From assembly GCA_002877875.1 (NCBI GenBank), contig PNIE01000022.1:1-15083 (forward strand): a stretch of 15,083 bases of DNA, in the 5' to 3' direction. The DNA is from Caldimicrobium thiodismutans (GTDB taxonomy: Bacteria > Desulfobacterota > Thermodesulfobacteria > Thermodesulfobacteriales > Thermodesulfobacteriaceae). A program made the translations under genes and the position numbers. This document shows positions 1 through 7,468 of the stretch, in pieces (the stretch's first letter is position 1; each line of letters begins with the position of its first letter). Under the pieces are notes generated by a model. The model was not told where the DNA came from, did no database searches, and saw nothing but the letters and a program-made list of their open reading frames with translations.

Positions 1-33
1 AAAAAAAAAAAAGGGGGGGGTTTTTCCCCCCCC
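1..33 (-). terminator. Rho-independent terminator of the sat-apr operon, built of homopolymers
   Basis: Read on the minus strand, 18 bases after the aprA stop codon, the sequence is eight G, five A, eight C and twelve T. This is a perfect 8-bp all-GC stem (33-26 paired with 20-13), a 5-base loop and an uninterrupted 12-base U tail, the full signature of an intrinsic terminator. It works in one direction only, because the plus-strand side has no T tract after the stem. It ends the sat-orf2-aprB-aprA transcript, so nothing further downstream is likely to be co-transcribed from it. The sequence starts inside the T tract, so the tail may be longer than seen. Homopolymers of this kind are prone to sequencing and assembly error, so exact run lengths are less certain than the structure. 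Confidence 0.9.
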
Positions 34-51
34 TCTCCATATTAAGGATTA

Positions 52-2052
52 TTAGGGTCCAAGAGGATCAGGAATTATCTGGACATAAGGATATGTCTCA
101 AGAGTCCATTGCTTGGTCTCAGGATCCCATCTAGAAAGGGTGAAGCATCTCCAATTATTATCATCAATATTCATAAAATCACTTCTATAGAAATATCCAG
201 GATATCTTGTCTCTTCTCTAAAGAGTATATGTAGGAGGTGAGCCTCAGCCGTCCAAACTCTGTGTCTGTTTTCCCATGCTCTCATAAGCTCATGAAGATC
301 TCTAGCAGCAGCAAGTTCCATGTCCTCTTTAAGCATTCTTAAGAGTTCAAGACCTCTTTCAAGCATAACCTTGTTAGTCATATAATAAGTTGAAGTACCA
401 GCCACATATTCATCCATTAGTTTCATAAGCCTTGCCTGAATATGACGTGGAATGAGATAATTTGGATTTACTTCATAAGCTGTCGTCGCAGTCTTGTATT
501 GTTCAAATCTATACCAAGGTCCATATACCTCTTTCTTGAGCTCTTCTGGAGTCTCTTTTATTGCAGGCTTGTAATCTTTATGATCCAAGCAGAACTTAAC
601 CATAGCTTTAGCAGCTATTCTTCCTTCAACATGTGCCCCAGAGGAAAATTTGTGTCCACTAGCTCCCACAGTATCACCAGCACAGAAAAGCCCTTTAACG
701 GTGGTCATTCTGTTGTAGCGACCAATCTCATTCCAAGGTTTCTTATATTCCTCAGGAACCCAGTCTTCATCTGGACCACAACACCAAGCTCCAGCACACC
801 CAGCATGTGATCCAAGGAAGTAAGGCTCAGTAGGCATAATCTCGGAGGCTTTCTTTTCAGGTTCAATATTTAAGCATGCCCAAAGTCCAGCCTGGGTTAC
901 ACACATATCAAGGAAGTCTTCCCAAGCTTCAGCAATAAGATGCTTAAACTCCTTCTTATCCATTTTCTTTTCTGCTTCTTGCAGAGCCCATTCAGTGTGC
1001 ATAAAAATTGGGCCTCTTCCTTCCTTCATTTCAATAAGCATTGCATGGTTTCTCAAACAAGTTCCAACAACAGAAGCCTCACTATAGGGTGCAAACTTCT
1101 TAAGTTCATCCTTATGTTTGGCTACATAATCCTCATCAAAGGCATTAGTAGCACGGGCTTTAAAAAGCAAGAACCAAGCTCCAACTGGTCCATAACCATC
1201 TTTAAATCTTGCAGGCACAAATCTGTTCTCCATAAGAACAAGTTTAGCTCCACTCATAGCACACATGGCATATCCAGAACCTGGGTTCCAAACGGGATAC
1301 CAAGTCCTACCCTTACCCTCATCGATAGATCTTGGACGAAACACATTGACCGCACCACCAGTGGTAAGTAAAGTAGTATTGGCCTTAATTATAAAGATTT
1401 TATTTTCCCTTACTGAAAAACCAACAGCACCGGCACATCTATTCTTTTCATTGGCATCAAGGAGTGGTCTTACAATAAAACATCTTTCAATAATTTCTGC
1501 CTTATCATAGCCAGCAAGGGCATTTTTGGCAGCCTCTGCTACAATAACTTTATAGGACTCTCCATTAATCATGATCTGCCAACGTCCAGAACGAACAGGT
1601 TTAGCTCCTCCCTTAAGGGTTAATCCTCTGGCTTTTGCCTCAGCACCATCTAAAGTTTTCCCTGTATTGGGATCCTGCTTCCATATAGGAAGACCCCACT
1701 CTTCAAAGCAATGTACTGTATCATCTACATGCCTTCCAACATCAAAGGAAAGGTCCTCCCTTACAATTCCCATAAGGTCACATCTAACCATCCTAACATA
1801 ATCATCAGGCTTGTTCTCTCCAATATAAGTATTAATCGCAGAAAGCCCCATAGCTACAGCACCAGATCTTTCCATAGCAGCCTTATCACAAAGAAGGATT
1901 CTTAATCCATGCGGCTTAGCCCAGCGAACAGCCTCAACAGCAGCACCACAAGCAGCCATTCCACCACCAACAATTAAAATATCTGTTTCTTTTTCAACAA
2001 TTTCAGGCTCAGCACAAGGTAATCCAGAATTATAGCTCCAAATCTTAGGCAT
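52..2052 (-). CDS. aprA: Adenylylsulfate (APS) reductase alpha subunit, AprA
   Basis: Flavoprotein catalytic subunit of dissimilatory APS reductase, which reduces APS to sulfite and AMP in the cytoplasm as a complex with AprB. The protein is 666 residues from the chosen ATG. Visible are the N-terminal FAD-binding glycine motif GGGMAACGA at about 29-37, followed by the RSGAVAMGLSAINTY segment (about 62-76), which is typical of AprA. An Arg in FVPARFKDGYGPVGAW (about 282) and a His in GSHAGCAGAW (about 416) match the substrate-binding Arg and His known from the Archaeoglobus enzyme. The C-terminal FAD segment GLFCAGDTVGASGHKFSSG is at about 454-472. The frame is open back to a GTG at 2061, but that GTG lies in the Shine-Dalgarno sequence AGGAGGTGA (2066-2058), so the ATG at 2052 with 8-base spacing is preferred. 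It is the last gene before the terminator. qmoABC, which often follows, is not in the window. Confidence 0.96.
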   Translation of the reverse strand: MPKIWSYNSGLPCAEPEIVEKETDILIVGGGMAACGAAVEAVRWAKPHGLRILLCDKAAMERSGAVAMGLSAINTYIGENKPDDYVRMVRCDLMGIVREDLSFDVGRHVDDTVHCFEEWGLPIWKQDPNTGKTLDGAEAKARGLTLKGGAKPVRSGRWQIMINGESYKVIVAEAAKNALAGYDKAEIIERCFIVRPLLDANEKNRCAGAVGFSVRENKIFIIKANTTLLTTGGAVNVFRPRSIDEGKGRTWYPVWNPGSGYAMCAMSGAKLVLMENRFVPARFKDGYGPVGAWFLLFKARATNAFDEDYVAKHKDELKKFAPYSEASVVGTCLRNHAMLIEMKEGRGPIFMHTEWALQEAEKKMDKKEFKHLIAEAWEDFLDMCVTQAGLWACLNIEPEKKASEIMPTEPYFLGSHAGCAGAWCCGPDEDWVPEEYKKPWNEIGRYNRMTTVKGLFCAGDTVGASGHKFSSGAHVEGRIAAKAMVKFCLDHKDYKPAIKETPEELKKEVYGPWYRFEQYKTATTAYEVNPNYLIPRHIQARLMKLMDEYVAGTSTYYMTNKVMLERGLELLRMLKEDMELAAARDLHELMRAWENRHRVWTAEAHLLHILFREETRYPGYFYRSDFMNIDDNNWRCFTLSRWDPETKQWTLETYPYVQIIPDPLGP

Positions 2053-2057
2053 AGCCT

Positions 2058-2066
2058 TCACCTCCT
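2058..2066 (-). promoter_or_regulatory. Shine-Dalgarno site that fixes the aprA start
   Basis: On the minus strand AGGAGGTGA is a full-length match to the 16S rRNA 3' end and stands 8 bases before the ATG at 2052. The upstream in-frame GTG (2061-2059) is made of bases of this same site, so it cannot be the start while the site is paired to the ribosome. Confidence 0.8.
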
Positions 2067-2077
2067 TTTATTTTTTT

Positions 2078-2563
2078 TTAAATAGTCATTTTCTTATCAA
2101 TGCAAGGAAAAACCTTATTCAAAACAGCCTCAGGCTTTGCAGGCTGCTTACCCTCTGCAACCTGAGTAAAAAGTTGGTTATTGTTAATTAAAGATGGATC
2201 TGGATCAGGTTTACCAAGTGTAGGATCAGCAGAACCTTCAGGTGTAGTTCTAATAGGATACTTAAACCTAACAACTACACCGTTTCTGAACTTAATAGTC
2301 CACATAATGTCCGTTGTACCTCTCATTGGTTGACAAGTTCCATTAAGTGGAGCAAAGTCAGCATAATGTCTTACTGAAATAGCTCCCTGCGGACAACTCT
2401 TAACGCAAGAATAACACTCCCAACACTGCTCAGGTTCTTGGTTATAAGCTCTCATAGCCTCAGGGTCAAGAATCATAAGGTCATTAGGACAAATGTACAT
2501 ACAAACTGTCCTATCACCACCCTTACATCCATCACACTTCTCAGGGTTCACATAACTTGGCAT
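2078..2563 (-). CDS. aprB: Adenylylsulfate (APS) reductase beta subunit, AprB
   Basis: Iron-sulfur subunit of APS reductase, which passes electrons through two [4Fe-4S] clusters to the FAD of AprA. The protein is 161 residues, normal for the family. Cluster I ligands are C10, C13, C21 and C25 (CDGCKGGDRTVCMYICP), and cluster II ligands are C47, C50, C53 and C57 (CWECYSCVKSCP). Trp48, next to C47, matches in position the tryptophan proposed to bridge cluster and flavin in the Archaeoglobus structure. The roughly 100 residues after the ferredoxin domain correspond to the beta-sheet and tail that embrace AprA. The ATG has AGGAGG 7 bases upstream. It lies 25 bases before the aprA ATG and is clearly co-transcribed with it. 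The electron donor to AprB is usually the Qmo complex, which is not seen here. Confidence 0.97.
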   Translation of the reverse strand: MPSYVNPEKCDGCKGGDRTVCMYICPNDLMILDPEAMRAYNQEPEQCWECYSCVKSCPQGAISVRHYADFAPLNGTCQPMRGTTDIMWTIKFRNGVVVRFKYPIRTTPEGSADPTLGKPDPDPSLINNNQLFTQVAEGKQPAKPEAVLNKVFPCIDKKMTI

Positions 2564-2597
2564 AGTTCCACCTCCTTTTTATTTGTATTTAATAAAA

Positions 2598-2957
2598 TTA
2601 ATCAGTTTCAATATCTGGCGGAGGAAGATATTCAGACTCCTTAGCTGCAAGTTCTTTAATTTCCTCAATTCTAGCTAACACAGCTTTAACAACCCCCTCA
2701 CCCAAACTCTTTTGTTTAGCTATTTCCTCAAAAAGTGCCCTCTTAAAAGCCACAGGCGTATCTGTAATGCAAGCACGAGAATCAATTCGAGCTGTCTCAA
2801 AAGCCTTTAATATCTCATTTTTTAGCTCTTCACCAACCTTTACTCTTAGAACCTTTAATTCTCCACCAAAAACCGCTTCAATCTGATTCTCTACAGGAGA
2901 ACCCTTGATCTTACTTAATCTGTAGTCATCAAGAAAAACTTCAAGTATATATTCCAT
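2598..2957 (-). CDS. Small conserved-context protein of unknown function in the sat-apr operon (orf2-like)
   Basis: A 119-residue soluble, charge-rich protein whose function I do not recognise. The start is firm: an ATG with AGGAGG 7 bases upstream, 34 bases before aprB and about 30 bases after the sat stop. It has no signal peptide, no membrane helix, no Fe-S motif, and a single cysteine in RACITDTPVAFKRALFEE (about 61-78). The N-terminal third (EYILEVFLDDYRLSK) looks like a beta-strand with a turn. Residues about 70-105 look helical and amphipathic, and the tail is acidic and proline-rich (YLPPPDIETD). From established knowledge, the Archaeoglobus fulgidus operon also carries a small unknown gene (orf2) between sat and aprBA. 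Equating this gene with orf2 rests on position and size here, not on an alignment. An accessory or assembly role for Sat or AprBA is only a guess. Confidence 0.88.
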   Translation of the reverse strand: MEYILEVFLDDYRLSKIKGSPVENQIEAVFGGELKVLRVKVGEELKNEILKAFETARIDSRACITDTPVAFKRALFEEIAKQKSLGEGVVKAVLARIEEIKELAAKESEYLPPPDIETD

Positions 2958-2986
2958 GTCAACACCTCCTTTTTTATATTCTTTGA

Positions 2987-4366
2987 TTAATCAAGATCAG
3001 GAAGATCAACCTCAAGCTCTTCCTCTTTCCATTGCACATACTTTTCATTTACAAAGGGATAACCAAATTTCTTCCACCACTTAACCACCACTTTAAAGAC
3101 CTCAGGCCTCATGATAACAACAGGCGGCTGAACTCCTTCAGCTACAAGACCTCTTATTAACGAGCCTGAAAGCTTTTCCTTTTCTTTACTGTGATTGCAG
3201 TTTTCGCTATAAGCCATCTCTTTACAAACAGGACAATACCAAAATTCTCTCATATTCTGTGGTCTAATTAAAAGACCACCTTCCACCTCATTTACAGGCT
3301 TATCAAATCCATAACTTGGAATTCCCTTAAGCCAAAGAATCTGGGTTGCAAATTTATCATAATACTCGCCCACAGCAGCATGGTCGCGACCAAACATGTG
3401 ATGAGTACAACCCATATTCTGACGAATAATCCCATGGAGTAAACTCTCAAGAGGATTACCATATCTCATATCCCAAAGCGTATACGTCACCATATGCCTC
3501 TCTGGCTTTATGTAGCCAGCCTTATGGACAGCCTCATGAGCCTCTAAAATGGCTTCATCTGGATAATCTCCCCTTCTCTTAACACCAATGATCGCATTTA
3601 CAAGAATTCCATGACAAGGCTCAACATCTCCAGTATAAGCCGCATTCTTCATAAGAAATTCGTGACCAACATGCGGTACATTCCTTGTCTGATGAGCTAT
3701 GGCTGTTCTCCAACCCTTCTGCTCCATAACCTCTCTACACTTTCTGGGAGGCAACCAAAATCTGTCAAAAGGTGGTTTAAAAATTGGCTCATTAATGATA
3801 GTATACTTTCCAGCGAGGATAATAGGATTATGAGATCTGTAAATTACCCACCCAGGATGCTTATCATCAAATTTTTCCCTCACAACCTCAGGATTTGTCT
3901 CAGGCGAACCAAAAGTCCTATTTGCTAGCTCCTCAGGATCAATCTCATATATCTCTTCAATATCAAGAATAGCAAAGGGTTTACCTTTTAACCTAATAAT
4001 CAATCTATCGCCTTCACTAACACCTAAAGCCTTATAGTCTTCCTTGGAAATATCGAAAAGAATAGGATAGGGAAATACCCACCCAGAAAGTAGCCTTCTC
4101 TTTGAAAGAACACTCTCAAGCTCAGCAGAAGTCATCGATCCCTCAACTGGACTAAAAAATCCATAACAAACCGACATAATTTCACGATATACATTCCTTA
4201 CTGGGACTCCTCTCTTGTAATGAAGCGTTGGCTTAATGTCATAAACAGGACACTTTGTTCTCGTGCAAGACTCAAGAAATTTCCTAGCTATTTTTCTGTC
4301 AGTAATCACTCGCTCAACAAGCTTCCCTCCATGAGGCATAGGCCTCTTAAAATAAAGCTCTGACAT
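2987..4366 (-). CDS. sat: Dissimilatory sulfate adenylyltransferase (ATP sulfurylase), homo-oligomeric type
   Basis: Activates sulfate with ATP to APS and pyrophosphate, the first step of cytoplasmic sulfate reduction. The protein is 459 residues from the chosen ATG. An N-terminal PUA-like domain (about 1-170) is followed by the nucleotidyltransferase core with QTRN (226-229) and HVGH (232-235) for ATP and sulfate binding, GRDHA (326-330), and LSGSLIR (399-405) in the place of the usual ISGT-x-LR. A zinc-type site C378, C381, C390 with H392 lies just before the last motif. There is no APS-kinase domain, as expected for the dissimilatory form. The frame opens at GTG 4381, but that codon begins the GAGGAGGTG ribosome site. 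Two adjacent ATGs follow (4369, 4366), and 4366 has the better spacing of 6 bases after AGGAGG. It is first in the sat-orf2-aprB-aprA operon, with its own promoter upstream. Confidence 0.96.
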   Translation of the reverse strand: MSELYFKRPMPHGGKLVERVITDRKIARKFLESCTRTKCPVYDIKPTLHYKRGVPVRNVYREIMSVCYGFFSPVEGSMTSAELESVLSKRRLLSGWVFPYPILFDISKEDYKALGVSEGDRLIIRLKGKPFAILDIEEIYEIDPEELANRTFGSPETNPEVVREKFDDKHPGWVIYRSHNPIILAGKYTIINEPIFKPPFDRFWLPPRKCREVMEQKGWRTAIAHQTRNVPHVGHEFLMKNAAYTGDVEPCHGILVNAIIGVKRRGDYPDEAILEAHEAVHKAGYIKPERHMVTYTLWDMRYGNPLESLLHGIIRQNMGCTHHMFGRDHAAVGEYYDKFATQILWLKGIPSYGFDKPVNEVEGGLLIRPQNMREFWYCPVCKEMAYSENCNHSKEKEKLSGSLIRGLVAEGVQPPVVIMRPEVFKVVVKWWKKFGYPFVNEKYVQWKEEELEVDLPDLD

Positions 4367-4370
4367 CATG

Positions 4371-4378
4371 CACCTCCT
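4371..4378 (-). promoter_or_regulatory. Shine-Dalgarno site that fixes the sat start
   Basis: AGGAGGTG on the minus strand precedes two back-to-back ATG codons at 4369 and 4366 by 3 and 6 bases. The 6-base spacing favours 4366. The GTG at 4381 lies upstream of and partly within this purine stretch and has no ribosome site of its own. Confidence 0.75.
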
Positions 4379-4393
4379 CACCTTAGGATTATT

Positions 4394-4428
4394 TTCAGTT
4401 CAAAAGATTATAAAAATTCAGTTAAAAA
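4394..4428 (-). repeat. Imperfect 12-bp direct repeat over the sat promoter (candidate operator)
   Basis: Minus-strand copies TTTTTAACTGAA (4428-4417) and TTTTGAACTGAA (4405-4394) match at 11 of 12 positions and are 23 bp apart. The first fills the spacer next to the -35 box and the second covers the expected transcription start, with the -10 box between them. Each is also followed by ATAATC after a gap of 5 or 1 bases. The placement is what a repressor site would show, but in such A+T-rich DNA chance or a small duplication is possible. Confidence 0.4.
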
Positions 4429-4433
4429 GTCAA
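4407..4433 (-). promoter_or_regulatory. Sigma70-like promoter for sat-orf2-aprB-aprA
   Basis: On the minus strand TTGACT (4433-4428) is followed after 15 bases by a perfect TATAAT (4412-4407). The spacer is short but usable, and taking TTTGAC as the -35 gives 16. Transcription should start near 4400, leaving a leader of about 34 bases to the sat ATG. The roughly 160 bp gap after nuoN is the only sizeable break between genes from 52 to 14866, which supports a second promoter here. Confidence 0.7.
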
Positions 4434-4528
4434 ACCTAAAAATCGGCAACAATATAGGATTTTTTTTATTTAACTTGTTTTTTTTCCATTTTTTTATCAA
4501 ATTTCTCATCATTGCTTTTAATTTTCTT

Positions 4529-5983
4529 TTAAAAATGAAAAAGTAACATACTCATATATAAATAAAGAGTCCTTTGAATAAAATCCACAGCAGGTTTGGG
4601 ATAAATTCCCCATAAAATCACAACTAAAACTGAGAGAATTATAGGAGCAAAGAGAGAAACTGCATATTCCCCTCTCTCAACTTCATAAGGAGGGCTATCC
4701 ATATAAATAACTTTGATGACTCTCAAGTAAGGATAGGCCCCGATTACTGAAAATAAAAGAGAGAGGATAGCTACCCATATCAAGTTTCCTTTTAGAAGCG
4801 TAATGAAAATGTAAAATTTAGCCATAAAACCTGCTGTTGGTGGAACTCCAGCAAGAGAGAAGAAAAGAATAAGCACAAGAAAGGACACCAAGGGTAGGCT
4901 CTTACTTACCCCAGCCATTGAAGGAATCTCAAGATATTCCCTTTTAAGCCTGGATAGATAAATTAAAAGTCCAAACACTCCAATAGTGGTAAAAAGGTAA
5001 ACAAGCATATAAAAGATAATAAAACCATAACCTAAATAATCACCAGACAAAATTCCAAGAGAGGCGTATCCTACATGGGCAATCGAAGAATAGGCAAGCA
5101 TCCTTACAATATTATCCTGTTTAATGGCAAGAAGACTTCCAATGAGGATAGTTAAAAGAGAAATTGGTAAAAGAAAGGTCCCAAGCTCGATTCTCAATGG
5201 AGAAAATCCTATCATCATTATCTTAATAAAAGCACTAATTAGGGCAAATTTTACTATCCCTGCAAGAAAAGCTGTTACAGGAAGGGGTGAGGCCTGATAA
5301 GCATCAGGTGCCCACATATGAAAGGGCACAAGAGATAATTTAATTGAAAAACCAGCTAGAATTAACAGAAGAGCAAGTAAAAGCTCCCTTTTCTTTAACC
5401 CCTGAGCTAATTGAACAAAAATTTCTTTAAGAGAAAGCAGCCCTACAGAATAATAAACTAAAGCTAAGCCCAAAATTATAAGGGCTGAAGCTATTGCACC
5501 AGCAATAAAATATTTAAGAGACCCTTCAATAGAATTCCTGTTATATACAAAACTACTTGCAATCAAAAAATACACAGGAATACTCATAAGCTCCATACCA
5601 AGATAAAGAGTCAAAAGATCCTGTGAGGCAACCATAATAAAGGACCCTATTAAAGAAAAAAGAAAAAGAGCATAAAACTCTCCGTAATTTAAAGCCTTAA
5701 ACTCTTGAAGAAAGGCATAAGAGATAAGCACTACTAAAAGAGCTCCAATAAGAAGAAATAATTGAATGGTAGCTGAATAAAAATCTCTTTGATAAGCCCT
5801 TGCAAAGTCACCAAAAGGTGTAAACAGCAAAAAACCGAAGCACAAAATAATTATAAAAAAGGTCAAATAAAATGCATAATTTTTATTTCTAATAAATTTA
5901 TCTATAAGAAAAAAGAAAATCCCTGCTATTAAAAAAAGAAGCTCTAAAGCAATTACAGAAAATTTAAAATTTAGGGCAAACAC
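4529..5983 (-). CDS. nuoN: Complex I membrane subunit NuoN (antiporter-like)
   Basis: One of three antiporter-like ion-translocating membrane subunits of complex I. It is 484 residues and almost wholly hydrophobic, with about 14 membrane helices. The key membrane charges are present: E131 in LYLGMELMSIP, K215 in GFSIKLSLVPFHMWAPDAY, K245 in AGIVKFA, and a lysine at 389 in PPTAGFMAKF. These match the proton-channel residues known in E. coli NuoN. The start is GTG, supported by AGGAGG 6 bases upstream that overlaps the nuoM stop codon region (TAAAGGAGG). It is the last gene of the nuo operon. The next gene, sat, is about 160 bp downstream on the same strand. Confidence 0.95.
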   Translation of the reverse strand: MFALNFKFSVIALELLFLIAGIFFFLIDKFIRNKNYAFYLTFFIIILCFGFLLFTPFGDFARAYQRDFYSATIQLFLLIGALLVVLISYAFLQEFKALNYGEFYALFLFSLIGSFIMVASQDLLTLYLGMELMSIPVYFLIASSFVYNRNSIEGSLKYFIAGAIASALIILGLALVYYSVGLLSLKEIFVQLAQGLKKRELLLALLLILAGFSIKLSLVPFHMWAPDAYQASPLPVTAFLAGIVKFALISAFIKIMMIGFSPLRIELGTFLLPISLLTILIGSLLAIKQDNIVRMLAYSSIAHVGYASLGILSGDYLGYGFIIFYMLVYLFTTIGVFGLLIYLSRLKREYLEIPSMAGVSKSLPLVSFLVLILFFSLAGVPPTAGFMAKFYIFITLLKGNLIWVAILSLLFSVIGAYPYLRVIKVIYMDSPPYEVERGEYAVSLFAPIILSVLVVILWGIYPKPAVDFIQRTLYLYMSMLLFHF

Positions 5984-5995
5984 TCTGCGCCTCCT

Positions 5996-7459
5996 TTAAC
6001 GTAGGTTTGATAAAAGGTGAAAAACTGAAGTCCTCATAAAATCAAGAAAGGGATTAGGATAAAATCCAATTAGAAAAACAAGCCCTATCATAGGAATAAG
6101 GGCTATAAGCTCGTTCCATTTCATAGGTTGTAAATTATAAACTCCTTGACTTGGCCTCATAAAAAAGACCCTCTGATAAAGCCAAAGCATATAGGCTGCA
6201 CCAATAATTACTCCAGTTGCTGCTAAAGCTGCCACAGTCTTGTTTGAAAGAAAGGTGCCAAGAAGAATTAAAAATTCTCCAATAAAACCATTAGTGCCAG
6301 GAAGTCCAATGCTTGCCAGAGTGAAAATCATAAAGAAGGCCGCATAGAGAGGAAAGGTGGTGGCAAGTCCTCCATAATAAGAGATGGCTCTGCTATGGGT
6401 TCTATCATAGATCACCCCTACACACATAAAGAGTGCTCCTGTTACCACACCGTGATTTATCATCTGAAGTATAGCTCCTTTAACTCCTATAGGATTTAAG
6501 GAAAAAATGCCAAGAGTAACAAAACCCATATGGCTCACTGAACTATAGGCTATTAGCCGCTTCAAATCACTCTGCCAAAGACAGGCAAGACCTGCATAAA
6601 TAATAGCTATAATAGATAGAATAAGGATAAGCTTTGCAAAATATAAAGTTGCATGAGGAAAAAGAGGTATAAGAAACCTTATCATTCCATAACCACCTAG
6701 CTTTATAAGGATCCCAGCTAAAATTACAGAACCAGCAGTTGGAGCCTCAGTATGCGCATCAGGAAGCCAAGTATGAACAGGCCACATAGGAACCTTTATA
6801 GCAAAGGCTATCAAAAAACCAAGAAATAGTAATTTTTCAATATGAGGCTGAAAGGTCTTTCCAAGTAAAGCTGTATAATCAAATGTTCCATACTGTAGAA
6901 AAAGATAAATAATAGCAAGAAGCATAAAAATGGAACCAAAAAAGGTATATAAAAAGAACTTAATGGTAGAATAAATTCTTCTTGGGCCACCCCATATACC
7001 AATAATTAAATACATAGGAATAAGTAAAGCCTCCCAAAATAAATAAAAAAGGAGAAGATCCAAAGAGAGAAACACACCAACCATAGCTATATTAGTAAAA
7101 AGTAAAGCTAAATAGAATTCCTTTACCTTATCAGTAATTGATCTCCAGGAAATCAAGATACAGAGAACAGTGACTAATGTGGAAAGAGGAACAAAAAGAA
7201 TACTTATACCATCGACTCCAAGAAAATAATAGCTATTTAGATAATCAAGCCAAAGCCATTTTTCTACAAATTGAAAACCCTTTTCATTATAATCAAAGTT
7301 AATTAATAATATTATAGAAAAAAGAAAATCTACAAAAGCAGTTAAAAGGGCTATCTTTTTTATTAAATCTTCCTTTTTCCTTGGGACTAGAAAAATAAGT
7401 ACTATTCCTACAAGAGGTAACCACAAGATCAAAGAGAGAAGGTTTGGTATAACAAGCAT
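5996..7459 (-). CDS. nuoM: Complex I membrane subunit NuoM (antiporter-like)
   Basis: Antiporter-like membrane subunit in the arm of complex I. It is 487 residues with about 14 predicted helices. Conserved channel residues are E143 (FYLFWEALLIPMY), K222 (FAIKVPMWPVHTWLPDAHTE), K253 (AGILIKLGGYG) and E395 (GTNGFIGEFLIL), matching the E. coli NuoM set. The last of these, a glutamate in place of lysine, separates NuoM from NuoL and NuoN. The ATG has GGAGG 4 bases upstream. It begins 9 bases after nuoL stops and ends 12 bases before nuoN starts, so the three are translated as a block. Confidence 0.96.
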   Translation of the reverse strand: MLVIPNLLSLILWLPLVGIVLIFLVPRKKEDLIKKIALLTAFVDFLFSIILLINFDYNEKGFQFVEKWLWLDYLNSYYFLGVDGISILFVPLSTLVTVLCILISWRSITDKVKEFYLALLFTNIAMVGVFLSLDLLLFYLFWEALLIPMYLIIGIWGGPRRIYSTIKFFLYTFFGSIFMLLAIIYLFLQYGTFDYTALLGKTFQPHIEKLLFLGFLIAFAIKVPMWPVHTWLPDAHTEAPTAGSVILAGILIKLGGYGMIRFLIPLFPHATLYFAKLILILSIIAIIYAGLACLWQSDLKRLIAYSSVSHMGFVTLGIFSLNPIGVKGAILQMINHGVVTGALFMCVGVIYDRTHSRAISYYGGLATTFPLYAAFFMIFTLASIGLPGTNGFIGEFLILLGTFLSNKTVAALAATGVIIGAAYMLWLYQRVFFMRPSQGVYNLQPMKWNELIALIPMIGLVFLIGFYPNPFLDFMRTSVFHLLSNLR

Positions 7460-7468
7460 ACTACCTCC

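Larger units (their letters stand above)
4367..4528. other. Intergenic region between nuoN and sat
   Basis: About 160 bp, very A+T rich, with long A runs on the minus strand. It holds the sat promoter, the 12-bp direct repeat and the sat ribosome site. I see no GC stem followed by a T tract in the direction of nuo transcription, so read-through from nuoN into sat is possible and the two operons may be partly co-expressed. Confidence 0.75.

Noticed and set aside
442..1905. Several plus-strand open frames of 60 to 140 codons opposite aprA
   Set aside because: They are antisense shadows of a strongly conserved gene, have no ribosome sites, and their translations are low-complexity or lack any family motif.
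4431..4466. Hairpin CCTA/TAGG followed by eight T on the plus strand, terminator-like
   Set aside because: The stem has only four firm pairs and a loop of about 16 bases, and no plus-strand gene precedes it. In the nuo direction it has no proper U tail.
4408..4512. 34-codon minus-strand frame beginning ATG ATG in the nuoN-sat gap
   Set aside because: It is Lys/Asn rich from A runs, has no ribosome site, and runs through the sat promoter with its stop inside the -10 box.
6811..7002. 63-codon minus-strand hydrophobic frame inside nuoM
   Set aside because: It is the wrong-frame reading of a membrane protein gene, which is hydrophobic by base composition. nuoM is intact in its own frame.
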